A DNA stretch of 26,679 nt, from positions 1 to 26,679 of the IMG/VR virus record IMGVR_UViG_3300032240_001806; one strand, written 5' to 3'. Under the pieces are notes generated by a model. It saw nothing but the letters and a program-made list of their open reading frames with translations, did not search any database and was not told the origin of the DNA. Each line of letters starts with the position of its first letter. Position 1 is the first letter of the stretch. Positions 7,236-12,178 of the stretch are shown one piece after another. Source of the DNA: a virus. The position numbers and the translations under genes are program-made.

Positions 7236-7249
7236 TTTACCTATATAAT
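7219..7249 (+). promoter_or_regulatory. hsp20 promoter P2, sigma70 and heat-shock sigma-like
   Basis: TTGAAA (7220-7225) and a perfect TATAAT (7244-7249) are 18 bases apart, a good sigma70 match. The same bases can be read as CTTGAA (7219-7224) and CCTATAT (7240-7246) separated by 15 bases, which resembles the alphaproteobacterial RpoH pattern CTTGAA...CYTATNT apart from a slightly short spacer. Either reading would start transcription about 50 bases before the hsp20 ATG. Confidence 0.6.
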
Positions 7250-7308
7250 ACTTAAGACTGCACCATAGGGGTGGGTCAATTAACTTGCTTTTAACAAAGG
7301 AGATAATT

Positions 7309-7731
7309 ATGACAAACATTGATGTTTTCAATAATTTAAGCAAACAATTATTCAACGGCTCAACAAAGTTTTTTGATGAGACTTTTGAAAATATTTTTGA
7401 CACATGGTCAAAAGTACAATCATTTCCATTCTACAACGTAGTTAAATACTCTAAAGGTAAATACGGATTAGAAATCGGTTTAGCTGGATACAATAAAAAA
7501 GATGTTCTTGTAGAAGTTAAAGACGGTATTTTAACTGTTGAAGGAAAAGTAGATGATAAAGAAGTAGATTACGTTCAAAAAGGTTTGGCGTTCAGACAGT
7601 TTTTTAAACAATTTGAACTTGCTAAAGATGTAATAGTGGACGAAGCTGAAATGGAAAATGGACTACTTAAGATTAAACTTGGTTTTAATGATCCAAAAGA
7701 AATCGAAGGCGTTAAAATAGAAGTAAAATAA
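7309..7731 (+). CDS. hsp20: Small heat-shock protein, Hsp20/alpha-crystallin family
   Basis: 140 residues from ATG 7309, chosen for its AAAGGAGA ribosome site; an in-frame ATG at 7285 lacks one. An N-terminal arm (about 1-45, with F/W-rich KFFDETFENIFDTW) precedes an alpha-crystallin domain: YGLEIGLAGYNKKDVLVEVKD, then ILTVEGKV, and the signature AEMENGLLKIKL near the C-terminus. Hsp20 proteins are ATP-independent holdases that keep unfolded proteins soluble. The usual C-terminal I-x-I/V anchor may be the terminal VKIEV. It is a single-gene unit with its own two-promoter leader and is coupled by TAATG to a membrane microprotein. Hsp20 is known from several marine phages. Confidence 0.92.
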   Translation: MTNIDVFNNLSKQLFNGSTKFFDETFENIFDTWSKVQSFPFYNVVKYSKGKYGLEIGLAGYNKKDVLVEVKDGILTVEGKVDDKEVDYVQKGLAFRQFFKQFELAKDVIVDEAEMENGLLKIKLGFNDPKEIEGVKIEVK

Positions 7732-7814
7732 TGAGTGTACTTTTACAATTATCATTGATTTTTGTAATTGGTTTAATTGTAGTTTTATATCTTATTTATA
7801 AAGATAACAAATGA
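7731..7814 (+). CDS. 27-residue transmembrane microprotein
   Basis: The hsp20 stop and this ATG share a base (TAATG). The peptide, MSVLLQLS... ending YLIYKDNK, is one hydrophobic segment of about 21 residues with a basic C-terminal tail, ideal for a single membrane span. A further 13-codon frame begins at 7811 with ATGA overlap (7811-7852, MMPYNSEEF...) and may also be translated, but is too short to judge. Function unknown. Confidence 0.6.
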   Translation: MSVLLQLSLIFVIGLIVVLYLIYKDNK

Positions 7815-7859
7815 TGCCTTATAATTCTGAAGAATTTGATTGGTTAAATTAAATTAAAA

Positions 7860-7890
7860 GAGGGATTAGAACTATGAAAACTAATCCCTC
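7860..7890. terminator. Hairpin between converging units, likely terminator
   Basis: GAGGGATTAG (7860-7869) and CTAATCCCTC (7881-7890) form a perfect 10-bp stem with an 11-base loop. It follows the hsp20/microprotein unit and lies before the end of the leftward operon, so it could serve both directions. The T-run is weak on both sides. Confidence 0.6.
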
Positions 7891-7998
7891 CATTGTTTAT
7901 TATGGTAAGGTATGTTTTATATCGTACCTAAACGATGCCTAACTAAACTAAAAAAGCTAGTAATTGAAATATAGTTATTATTTCCTATTTGTCAAATA

Positions 7999-8067
7999 TT
8001 ATTTTTTTTCAAAAATAACTATTAAAAGCCAAGTAATAAATATTATAATTGCTATAAATTGCATCAT
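7999..8067 (-). CDS. 22-residue transmembrane microprotein
   Basis: Frame from ATG 8067 (a second ATG follows at 8064): MMQFIAIIIF... ending VIFEKK. It is nearly all hydrophobic with a basic end and begins four bases after the stop of the preceding microprotein. It is the last recognisable gene of the leftward operon. About 108 bases from here to the hairpin at 7890 hold no supported gene. Confidence 0.5.
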   Translation of the reverse strand: MMQFIAIIIFITWLLIVIFEKK

Positions 8068-8071
8068 ATTT

Positions 8072-8158
8072 TTATCTTGTTATAATTAAGTATATTACTA
8101 TTAATATGCCTATCGAGACTATTCCCGATAGCCCTGCGTCTATTAATAACTCCATCAT
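8072..8158 (-). CDS. 28-residue transmembrane microprotein
   Basis: MMELLIDAGLSG... ending YLIITR, starting at ATG 8158 (or 8155) in a TAATG overlap with the upstream microprotein. It has one hydrophobic span rich in Ile/Leu and a terminal arginine. Second of three consecutive membrane microproteins in the operon. Confidence 0.55.
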   Translation of the reverse strand: MMELLIDAGLSGIVSIGILIVIYLIITR

Positions 8159-8223
8159 TAGAATATGATAGCTATTATTACAAACATTAATATGCCTTGT
8201 ATGATTTGATCTATTGCTTCCAT
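8158..8223 (-). CDS. 21-residue transmembrane microprotein
   Basis: MEAIDQIIQG... ending IIAIIF: a short amphipathic start and a hydrophobic span. Its ATG overlaps the stop of the 93-residue gene upstream (TAATG), and its stop overlaps the next microprotein's ATG in the same way. This nested TAATG chain is the main argument that these tiny frames are real genes. Confidence 0.55.
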   Translation of the reverse strand: MEAIDQIIQGILMFVIIAIIF

Positions 8224-8504
8224 TAGTTTATTTTATCCTCTTTAGGTTTATCTGGTTTAAATTCAAATAAAGGTTTGATACTCATGCTTTTAGCATTATT
8301 AACTATTACTTGAATTGTTTCATCAAAGGTCTTTTGATCCATTATTCCTCTGTATAATCTTAAGCCTTGTGCAACGAGTGTTGATGCTAGTATCTCGGGG
8401 TCAACTTTATCATCTAACATCTTTTTAACTACAGTTAGCATATCATTATATACTTTTAGTAATTGTGATTGTCTTAGTACGTCCATTTGTTTTTTTTCAG
8501 TCAT
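8223..8504 (-). CDS. Hypothetical helical protein
   Basis: 93 residues from ATG 8504, preceded by an AAAGGAAAA ribosome site; the longer frame to 8588 would run through the upstream gene. Sequence is MTEKKQMDVLRQ, then a helical region with DMLTVVKKMLDDKVDPEILASTLVAQGLRLY and a polar PDKPKEDKIN tail. Overlaps its upstream neighbour by 8 bases. Family not recognised. Confidence 0.65.
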   Translation of the reverse strand: MTEKKQMDVLRQSQLLKVYNDMLTVVKKMLDDKVDPEILASTLVAQGLRLYRGIMDQKTFDETIQVIVNNAKSMSIKPLFEFKPDKPKEDKIN

Positions 8505-8655
8505 TTTTTTCCTTTTGTTTTGCTTGGTCTCCTTTAAACAGATATTCCATATACTGTTTATAGTAATGGTCTGATAAATCAGCGTCATCTGTTTCTTTGC
8601 TTTTACGAAGATACTCTTTGGCTCTTTCGTAATAACTTTTTGTATCTTTATTCAT
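8497..8655 (-). CDS. 52-residue charged hypothetical protein
   Basis: MNKDTKSYYERAKEYLR... ending KQKEKND. The ATG at 8655 shares a base with the upstream stop (TAATG), and its end carries the ribosome site of the next gene. Tyr/Lys-rich helix with a pattern of aromatic repeats (YYERAKEYL, HYYKQYMEYLF). Function unknown. Confidence 0.65.
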   Translation of the reverse strand: MNKDTKSYYERAKEYLRKSKETDDADLSDHYYKQYMEYLFKGDQAKQKEKND

Positions 8656-8924
8656 TAGTGTAGTTTCTTTTTGTTATATGTTTTAACGTGCTTCATTATA
8701 CGTTTCTTTATATCCCCTTCCCCTAACAATTTCCAATCGTTTGTAAAAGGTTGCATCATGTTCCTAATGATTTCTTCTTCTATGATTTCATATATTTCCC
8801 TACCAAGATCGGTGCTTTCGCTATAATCTTCTTTTTCAACGATACACTTATCTTTTATGTCTAAGTAATTTATAAAATAAATATATAAATCATTTGCAAG
8901 TTCATAGACACTAGGGTTTTGCAT
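8655..8924 (-). CDS. Hypothetical protein
   Basis: 89 residues: MQNPSVYELANDLYIYFINYL, an acidic centre (VEKEDYSESTDLGREIYEIIEEEI) and a basic C-terminus (KRIMKHVKTYNKKKLH). TAATG overlaps occur at both ends. No family recognised. Confidence 0.7.
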   Translation of the reverse strand: MQNPSVYELANDLYIYFINYLDIKDKCIVEKEDYSESTDLGREIYEIIEEEIIRNMMQPFTNDWKLLGEGDIKKRIMKHVKTYNKKKLH

Positions 8925-9178
8925 TATGAGTGCCTCCCAAACGCTTTTGTATCACGTCTAATGGATATTACATTACTATCCATAAGTTCTAGCTCTCTGC
9001 GTTGCTTTACTTCATCTTCTAGTTCTTCGTCAGTAAAGTTCCAATAACCTTTAAAACCATCTTCAAGATAACTATACAATAATTCTTCCCCTAAATTATC
9101 TAATTCGTTTGTGATGAAGTCAAAGTCTTTTTGTACTAAGTACTTTATTGCCTCATCTCTTGTCATTTCTTTTTTCAT
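8924..9178 (-). CDS. Acidic hypothetical protein
   Basis: 84 residues with a strongly acidic middle (NELDNLGEELLYSYLEDG, FTDEELEDEVKQRREL). The first ATG (9178) has AAGGAAAA upstream and forms ATGA with the preceding stop; MTRDEAIKYL at codon 5 is an alternative start. Function unknown. Confidence 0.7.
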   Translation of the reverse strand: MKKEMTRDEAIKYLVQKDFDFITNELDNLGEELLYSYLEDGFKGYWNFTDEELEDEVKQRRELELMDSNVISIRRDTKAFGRHS

Positions 9179-9363
9179 TGTTTTTCCTTTTGTTTTTTTT
9201 CGTATTCTATTTCTGCTACTGCTTGTTGTTCTTCTTCCTCATCGCTGAGTATAGGCTCACTACCCTCAGTAAACTCCTCATAAGCAAGTTTACACGCCTC
9301 TGCATAAGAATAGCCCTCTGCCTCAAACGCCTCTACGAGTTTGACGTATCTATCATCACTCAT
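9175..9363 (-). CDS. Small acidic protein
   Basis: 62 residues from ATG 9363, which has a GGAGG ribosome site; the longer frame to 9387 has none. The protein MSDDRYVKLVEAFEAEGYS... contains a helix-turn-helix-like AEACKLAYEEF and a tail rich in Glu, Gln and Lys. It is coupled by ATGA to genes on both sides. A DNA-binding role is possible but not shown. Confidence 0.7.
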   Translation of the reverse strand: MSDDRYVKLVEAFEAEGYSYAEACKLAYEEFTEGSEPILSDEEEEQQAVAEIEYEKKQKEKQ

Positions 9364-9578
9364 CGTGCCTCCTGATTGTTGTCGCAAGTCTCACGGCTCA
9401 CGGGAACTGCTAGATATTTTTTATCAAACTTATAGCCTAAAGTCCAAGCCAATAGTTCTTGTGCCATTCTGTATCTAATCTCGTCTGCTTTAGATACATA
9501 GTTATGTTGCTCAACTGCCATTTCAAAATGGGCTAGTTCTTCTTCCAACCACGCTACAACGTCTTTTATATCTTTCAT
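9360..9578 (-). CDS. Helical hypothetical protein with repeat-derived tail
   Basis: 72 residues: two predicted helices (VVAWLEEELAHFEMAVEQHN and ADEIRYRMAQELLAWTLGYK) and a short tail. The tail AVPVSRETCDNN is encoded over a copy of the dispersed GC-rich repeat (9391-9404), as if the C-terminus had been extended by it. Coupled by ATGA at both ends. Family not recognised. Confidence 0.65.
   Translation of the reverse strand: MKDIKDVVAWLEEELAHFEMAVEQHNYVSKADEIRYRMAQELLAWTLGYKFDKKYLAVPVSRETCDNNQEAR
9391..9404 (+). repeat. Heptad repeat copy in the 9360-9578 gene
   Basis: TCACGGCTCACGGG, identical over all 14 bases to 4755-4768 but lying on the opposite strand relative to its host gene. It encodes P-V-S-R-E near the C-terminus. 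Confidence 0.85.
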
Positions 9579-9748
9579 AGTTTATATCCACTTTCTTTTG
9601 CTGTTCGTTTCGCAAGTAGTTCTATTGTCTTGCTTATTGTTAAGTGCATATCATTATCATCTATAAGTTTTCCCTTACTTAAGTAAGTGAGTATCTTATA
9701 AACCTCTATGGGTACTGATACTGATTTGTATTTACTTGTGTCTGCCAT
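9575..9748 (-). CDS. Second ribbon-helix-helix-like protein
   Basis: 57 residues from ATG 9748 with a strong AAAGGAG ribosome site. The segment SKYKSVSVPIEVYKILTYL matches SKWKSVAIRIEDYKILKSL of the RHH protein at 5697-5894 at most conserved positions, and a second helix (HLTISKTIELLAKR) follows. It is likely an RHH DNA-binding protein inside the leftward operon, perhaps acting against or together with the first. Its coding region contains a 14-bp perfect palindrome, CTTACTTAAGTAAG, at 9674-9687. Confidence 0.6.
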   Translation of the reverse strand: MADTSKYKSVSVPIEVYKILTYLSKGKLIDDNDMHLTISKTIELLAKRTAKESGYKL

Positions 9749-9929
9749 TTTTTCTCCTTTGTTTGTTTATTAGTTCTTCTTGGCACAATAATGCCTTGTC
9801 CTCATTTGTAAAGAAATAAAAGTCATTGGCTTTTATTTTCTTGTTATTTATTTCCTCGAATAATGTTTCAAGGGTATAATAAATTCCGAAAGATAAATCT
9901 TTTTTATTTACAATAAATGATCTAGTCAT
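9732..9929 (-). CDS. Hypothetical protein
   Basis: 65 residues if started at ATG 9929 (MTRSFIVNKKDLSF...); the in-frame ATG at 9947 would overlap the upstream gene by 17 bases and is also possible. It has a mixed helix/strand pattern with TLETLFEEINNKKIKANDFYFFTNEDKALL and a basic tail. Its end overlaps the RHH-like gene and carries that gene's ribosome site. Function unknown. Confidence 0.6.
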   Translation of the reverse strand: MTRSFIVNKKDLSFGIYYTLETLFEEINNKKIKANDFYFFTNEDKALLCQEELINKQRRKNGRHK

Positions 9930-9930
9930 A

Positions 9931-10218
9931 TTAATAATAGTTAACATAAGTTTTATATTTTTTAGCAAGTTTGTAAGCATAGTTTTCTGCTTTTTTCTCT
10001 GCCTCATCTATTGTTTCGTGTTTATCAATATGAAAATCTTTTTCAGCAATCATATCAATTTCGCCGTCTTTATATCCTATGTCATACCATACACAAACAT
10101 TTGTAACCTCTTTTCTGTTGTCTGTATAAGTTAAGCCGTCCATTCCATCTTTTTTAATGGTAGCTGGTCTTGATAAGTGCATACGCACCTCTCTGAACTC
10201 TATTTTTGGTTTAGTCAT
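9931..10218 (-). CDS. Hypothetical protein
   Basis: 95 residues: EFREVRMHLSRPATI, then TYTDNRKEVTNVCVWYDIGYKDGEIDMIAEKDFHI, and a long helix (DEAEKKAENYAYKLAKKYK). The beta-rich core with a C-terminal helix suggests a compact alpha/beta domain. Overlaps the upstream gene by 8 bases. Family not recognised. Confidence 0.65.
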   Translation of the reverse strand: MTKPKIEFREVRMHLSRPATIKKDGMDGLTYTDNRKEVTNVCVWYDIGYKDGEIDMIAEKDFHIDKHETIDEAEKKAENYAYKLAKKYKTYVNYY

Positions 10219-10441
10219 AGTTTTCTTCTGCCTCTATTTTATAGTTAGTTGTTTCTTTAGTGTCGTTTACAAAAGTAGTTTTTATACCTTTGTATTCGTC
10301 AATTGTGTTCCATTCTTTTGTATCAACATCATTAATACAATCTTCTATATCTTCTTGTATTAAAGGTTTATCACTTTCAATCGTGTAGTGATAAGTATGA
10401 TCACAATTTTTTTCTACTGTGTACTTATATTTTTTAGTCAT
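10211..10441 (-). CDS. MTKKYKY-type small protein, copy A
   Basis: 76 residues with alternating strands (KYKYTVEKNCDHTYHYTIESDKPLI) and an acidic helix (QEDIEDCINDVD). It shares the start MTKKYKYxVE, an ESD at about residue 23 and a following D/E-I--CI pattern with the 77-residue protein at 11118-11351, so the two are probably paralogues from a duplication in this operon. Function unknown. Confidence 0.65.
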   Translation of the reverse strand: MTKKYKYTVEKNCDHTYHYTIESDKPLIQEDIEDCINDVDTKEWNTIDEYKGIKTTFVNDTKETTNYKIEAEENYD

Positions 10442-10625
10442 TATCTTCCTTTTCGTTTATAAGGTCTTCGTCCCAACCTAAATCTAAAAGATATTCTTTA
10501 AATTCTTCATCATTTAAGTCTTTTACATTGTTATAAAAGTATTCTCTTAATACTCCTGCAACAAATTTCATATCATCAAACGCACTTTCTACTTCGTTAT
10601 CAACGTATTCTTCTTTAGTTATCAT
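10434..10625 (-). CDS. Small acidic protein
   Basis: 63 residues, MITKEEYVDNEVESAFDDMK... with an acidic helical second half (NDEEFKEYLLDLGWDEDLINEKEDND). The ribosome site AAGGAAAAA is upstream of the ATG. Overlaps the next gene by 8 bases. No family recognised. Confidence 0.65.
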   Translation of the reverse strand: MITKEEYVDNEVESAFDDMKFVAGVLREYFYNNVKDLNDEEFKEYLLDLGWDEDLINEKEDND

Positions 10626-10634
10626 AGTTTTTCC

Positions 10635-10781
10635 TTATAGTTGTTTTTCAAGTTTGTCGGCTATATTTCGAAGGTCTGCAATATATTCAAACGTACTATA
10701 TTCACAGTCATCAAAATTCTCGTGTTCTTGTATTTTATCTTCTAATAAATCAACAAGAATTTTTATTTCTTCTTTAGTCAT
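10635..10781 (-). CDS. 48-residue helical protein
   Basis: MTKEEIKILVDLLEDK..., then QEHENFDDCEYSTFEYIADLRNIADKLEKQL: two amphipathic helices joined by an acidic loop, a small helical hairpin. Its ATG forms ATGA with the upstream stop. Function unknown. Confidence 0.65.
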   Translation of the reverse strand: MTKEEIKILVDLLEDKIQEHENFDDCEYSTFEYIADLRNIADKLEKQL

Positions 10782-10945
10782 ACTCCAATACCTCTTGTGC
10801 TTATTTCTTGTTTAATAAAGTCCTTGAAATAGTTTTCAAGTATCGTTGGTCGTTGAATAGAGGTATATAATCTATATTCCTCTCTCAATCTTCGGTCATT
10901 AAAAGTTTTAATGTACTGTTTAATTGTTTTTATATTGTCATTCAT
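10778..10945 (-). CDS. 55-residue basic protein
   Basis: MNDNIKTIKQYIKTFNDRRL..., ending KQEISTRGIGV. Basic, Arg/Lys-rich and helical. Its ATG shares a base with the upstream stop (TAATG), and its stop is ATGA-coupled to the next gene. It contrasts with its acidic neighbours and may bind nucleic acid, though nothing specific shows this. Confidence 0.6.
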   Translation of the reverse strand: MNDNIKTIKQYIKTFNDRRLREEYRLYTSIQRPTILENYFKDFIKQEISTRGIGV

Positions 10946-11118
10946 TAAAATAACTCCTTTAAGTTTTTTGTTTCATTGTCAAACTTTTCTTGCATTTCTG
11001 CTGTGTTTCCGTTTTCGTTTATATTATCCCAATCATATAAAACGATTTTTGCGTCATTGTTTGAAAAAACATATTGAAGTACGCCACCCTCAATTGACAA
11101 TATTATTTTGTTATTCAT
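10945..11118 (-). CDS. Small phage protein with EGGVLQ motif
   Basis: 57 residues from ATG 11118, which overlaps the upstream stop (TAATG) and has GGTGGAA before it; the longer frame to 11148 would lie within the upstream gene. The opening NKIILSIEGGVLQYVFSN followed by a strand (AKIVLYDWDN) resembles a small beta-domain found in assorted phages with I-x-IEGGVVQ signatures. No function is known. Confidence 0.65.
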   Translation of the reverse strand: MNNKIILSIEGGVLQYVFSNNDAKIVLYDWDNINENGNTAEMQEKFDNETKNLKELF

Positions 11119-11351
11119 TATTCCACCTCTGATATGTTTACTTGGCAATCATCGCCAAAATCAGTTCCAGTATATTGGGTATAGGTTTTGTGTCCTTTTA
11201 TTTTTAACCCAGTTTTAGTGTTTTCATTAAAAGTAGAGTTTGAAATACATTGAACTATTTCATCGTGATTTAATTCAATATCACTTTCAACAAAAAAACT
11301 TCTTGTATCTTGTGAGTATTCTTCTACTTCGTATTTATACTTTTTTGTCAT
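11118..11351 (-). CDS. MTKKYKY-type small protein, copy B
   Basis: 77 residues, first gene of the long leftward operon, with an AAAGGAAAA ribosome site. Its opening MTKKYKYEVEE and following strand/helix pattern (FFVESDIELNHDEIVQCI) match the protein at 10211-10441, indicating paralogy. Its position next to the control region makes it the first product made when leftward transcription starts. Function unknown. Confidence 0.65.
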   Translation of the reverse strand: MTKKYKYEVEEYSQDTRSFFVESDIELNHDEIVQCISNSTFNENTKTGLKIKGHKTYTQYTGTDFGDDCQVNISEVE

Positions 11352-11528
11352 AGTTTTCCTTTTGTTATAGTTTCCTAATCATTCCCACAATTTGATTTAA
11401 AGATAAAGAAAAAAATGAATAATAAGCAAAGATTTTTAGATTTAAAAACAATAACTTATTTCGTACAATCTAAGGTTGCGTGAGACGTGATTGTTGTGCC
11501 TTTAATGTAGTCTAATGAAAAATATTCC

Positions 11529-11560
11529 TTGACAATAAAATTTTTATAAAATAATCATAT
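11529..11560 (+). promoter_or_regulatory. Possible promoter in the control region
   Basis: TTGACA (11529-11534) with an AATCAT -10-like hexamer 18 bases later (11553-11558). A transcript would start near 11565 and immediately enter two stem-loops (11566-11587 and 11604-11632) with no reading frame, so it could make a small structured RNA. The -10 match is weak. Confidence 0.35.
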
Positions 11561-11603
11561 ACGAAGTTGATACAAAATAGTATTAACTCCTTTTAATTAG
11601 TAG

Positions 11604-11632
11604 TCTAGGGCGTTTGACACTAACGCCCTAGA
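11604..11632. other. Perfect 11-bp stem-loop
   Basis: TCTAGGGCGTT (11604-11614) pairs with AACGCCCTAGA (11622-11632) around a 7-base loop. It is GC-rich for this region and has no T-run on either strand, so a terminator is less likely than a structured RNA or protein-binding element. Confidence 0.6.
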
Positions 11633-11649
11633 TGTATGTCGCTAAGTCC

Positions 11650-11668
11650 TTGATTTATATGTCTTTTT
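11650..11668 (+). repeat. 19-base control-region repeat, copy 1
   Basis: Matches TTGATTTATATNNCTTTTT with GT at the variable positions, followed by further T bases. Confidence 0.75.
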
Positions 11669-11698
11669 TTATTTGTTGGTGTTGCAATTTGCTCGGAA

Positions 11699-11711
11699 CA
11701 CGGCTCACGGG
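11699..11711 (+). repeat. Heptad repeat copy, intergenic
   Basis: CACGGCTCACGGG, identical to 4756-4768 and 9392-9404. It is the only copy outside a gene and sits between copies 1 and 2 of the 19-base repeat in the control region. Confidence 0.85.
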
Positions 11712-11724
11712 GGCTGTTAAATAA

Positions 11725-11743
11725 TTGATTTATATAACTTTTT
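11725..11743 (+). repeat. 19-base control-region repeat, copy 2
   Basis: Matches TTGATTTATATNNCTTTTT with AA at the variable positions. It starts 75 bases after copy 1. Confidence 0.75.
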
Positions 11744-11966
11744 TGATAAATAGGTTAGCTTTACGAACTAAATTTTTGGAAAATGACATAGTTGGCTGGG
11801 TTTCAGACTGGGAAAAAAAATGACGAGCCAAATAAGCCATTTTTCAGACTTTGTTGGGATTATCCCATGTGAGTAGGAACGAATAACCATTGGTGCATAT
11901 AGCTTTTCCTACTTTCAGCCTATTTGTACAACTTCTGCAAAAAAAAATAAAGTTTTTTTCTATATA

Positions 11967-12040
11967 GAGGGTTTAGGACTGAAATTGGGAAAAATGGCGT
12001 AAATGCTTGTTTATTTTTTCCGACTTTCAGCCCTCTTTTT
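11967..12040 (+). terminator. Long interrupted inverted repeat followed by T6
   Basis: The arms 11979-11994 (CTGAAATTGGGAAAAA) and 12015-12030 (TTTTTCCGACTTTCAG) pair at 14 of 16 positions around a 20-base loop. The outer GAGGG (11967-11971) pairs with CCCTC (12031-12035) after a 7-base bulge on the left side. TTTTTT follows at once. As RNA this looks like a strong intrinsic terminator for a rightward transcript that carries no gene, or an origin stem-loop. Confidence 0.5.
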
Positions 12041-12058
12041 TGTGTCATTGGTAAACCA

Positions 12059-12077
12059 TTGATTTATATATCTTTTT
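12059..12077 (+). repeat. 19-base control-region repeat, copy 3
   Basis: Matches TTGATTTATATNNCTTTTT with AT at the variable positions. It lies 120 bases before the terS start. I found no fourth copy elsewhere in the window by eye. Confidence 0.75.
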
Positions 12078-12146
12078 CGTATTCCCAGTAAATGAGGGTT
12101 AGAACTATGCGGGTTATTTGAGGGTGTGTAGATAAAATACGTCATT

Positions 12147-12152
12147 TATAAT
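12147..12152 (+). promoter_or_regulatory. Possible -10 box for terS
   Basis: A perfect TATAAT sits 27 bases before the terS ATG, but no good -35 hexamer is found at 16-18 bases upstream. It could be an activator-dependent late promoter or a chance match in AT-rich DNA. Confidence 0.3.
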
Positions 12153-12178
12153 ATTATAAGGTCAAGAATTTATATTTT

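Larger units (their letters stand above)
11352..12178. other. Gene-free control region, candidate replication origin
   Basis: 827 bases with no supported gene between the divergent leftward operon and terS. It contains a GC-rich heptad repeat (11699), three copies of a 19-base AT-rich repeat, a perfect 11-bp hairpin (11604-11632), the palindrome GGGATTATCCC (11855-11865), a long interrupted inverted repeat (11967-12035), and related TGGGAAAAA/TTTCAG segments at about 11800-11850 and 11979-12030. Iteron-like repeats, AT-rich DNA and stem-loops in a divergent gap are typical of phage origins and of master promoter regions. Which of these applies cannot be decided from sequence alone. Confidence 0.55.

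Noticed and set aside
7874-7942. 22-codon frame starting inside the 7860-7890 hairpin
   Set aside because: Start lies in the loop of a terminator-like hairpin, there is no ribosome site, and the composition is not distinctive.
9674-9687. CTTACTTAAGTAAG palindrome as an operator
   Set aside because: It lies inside the second RHH gene's coding sequence, is AT-rich enough to occur by chance, and no second copy is seen near a promoter.
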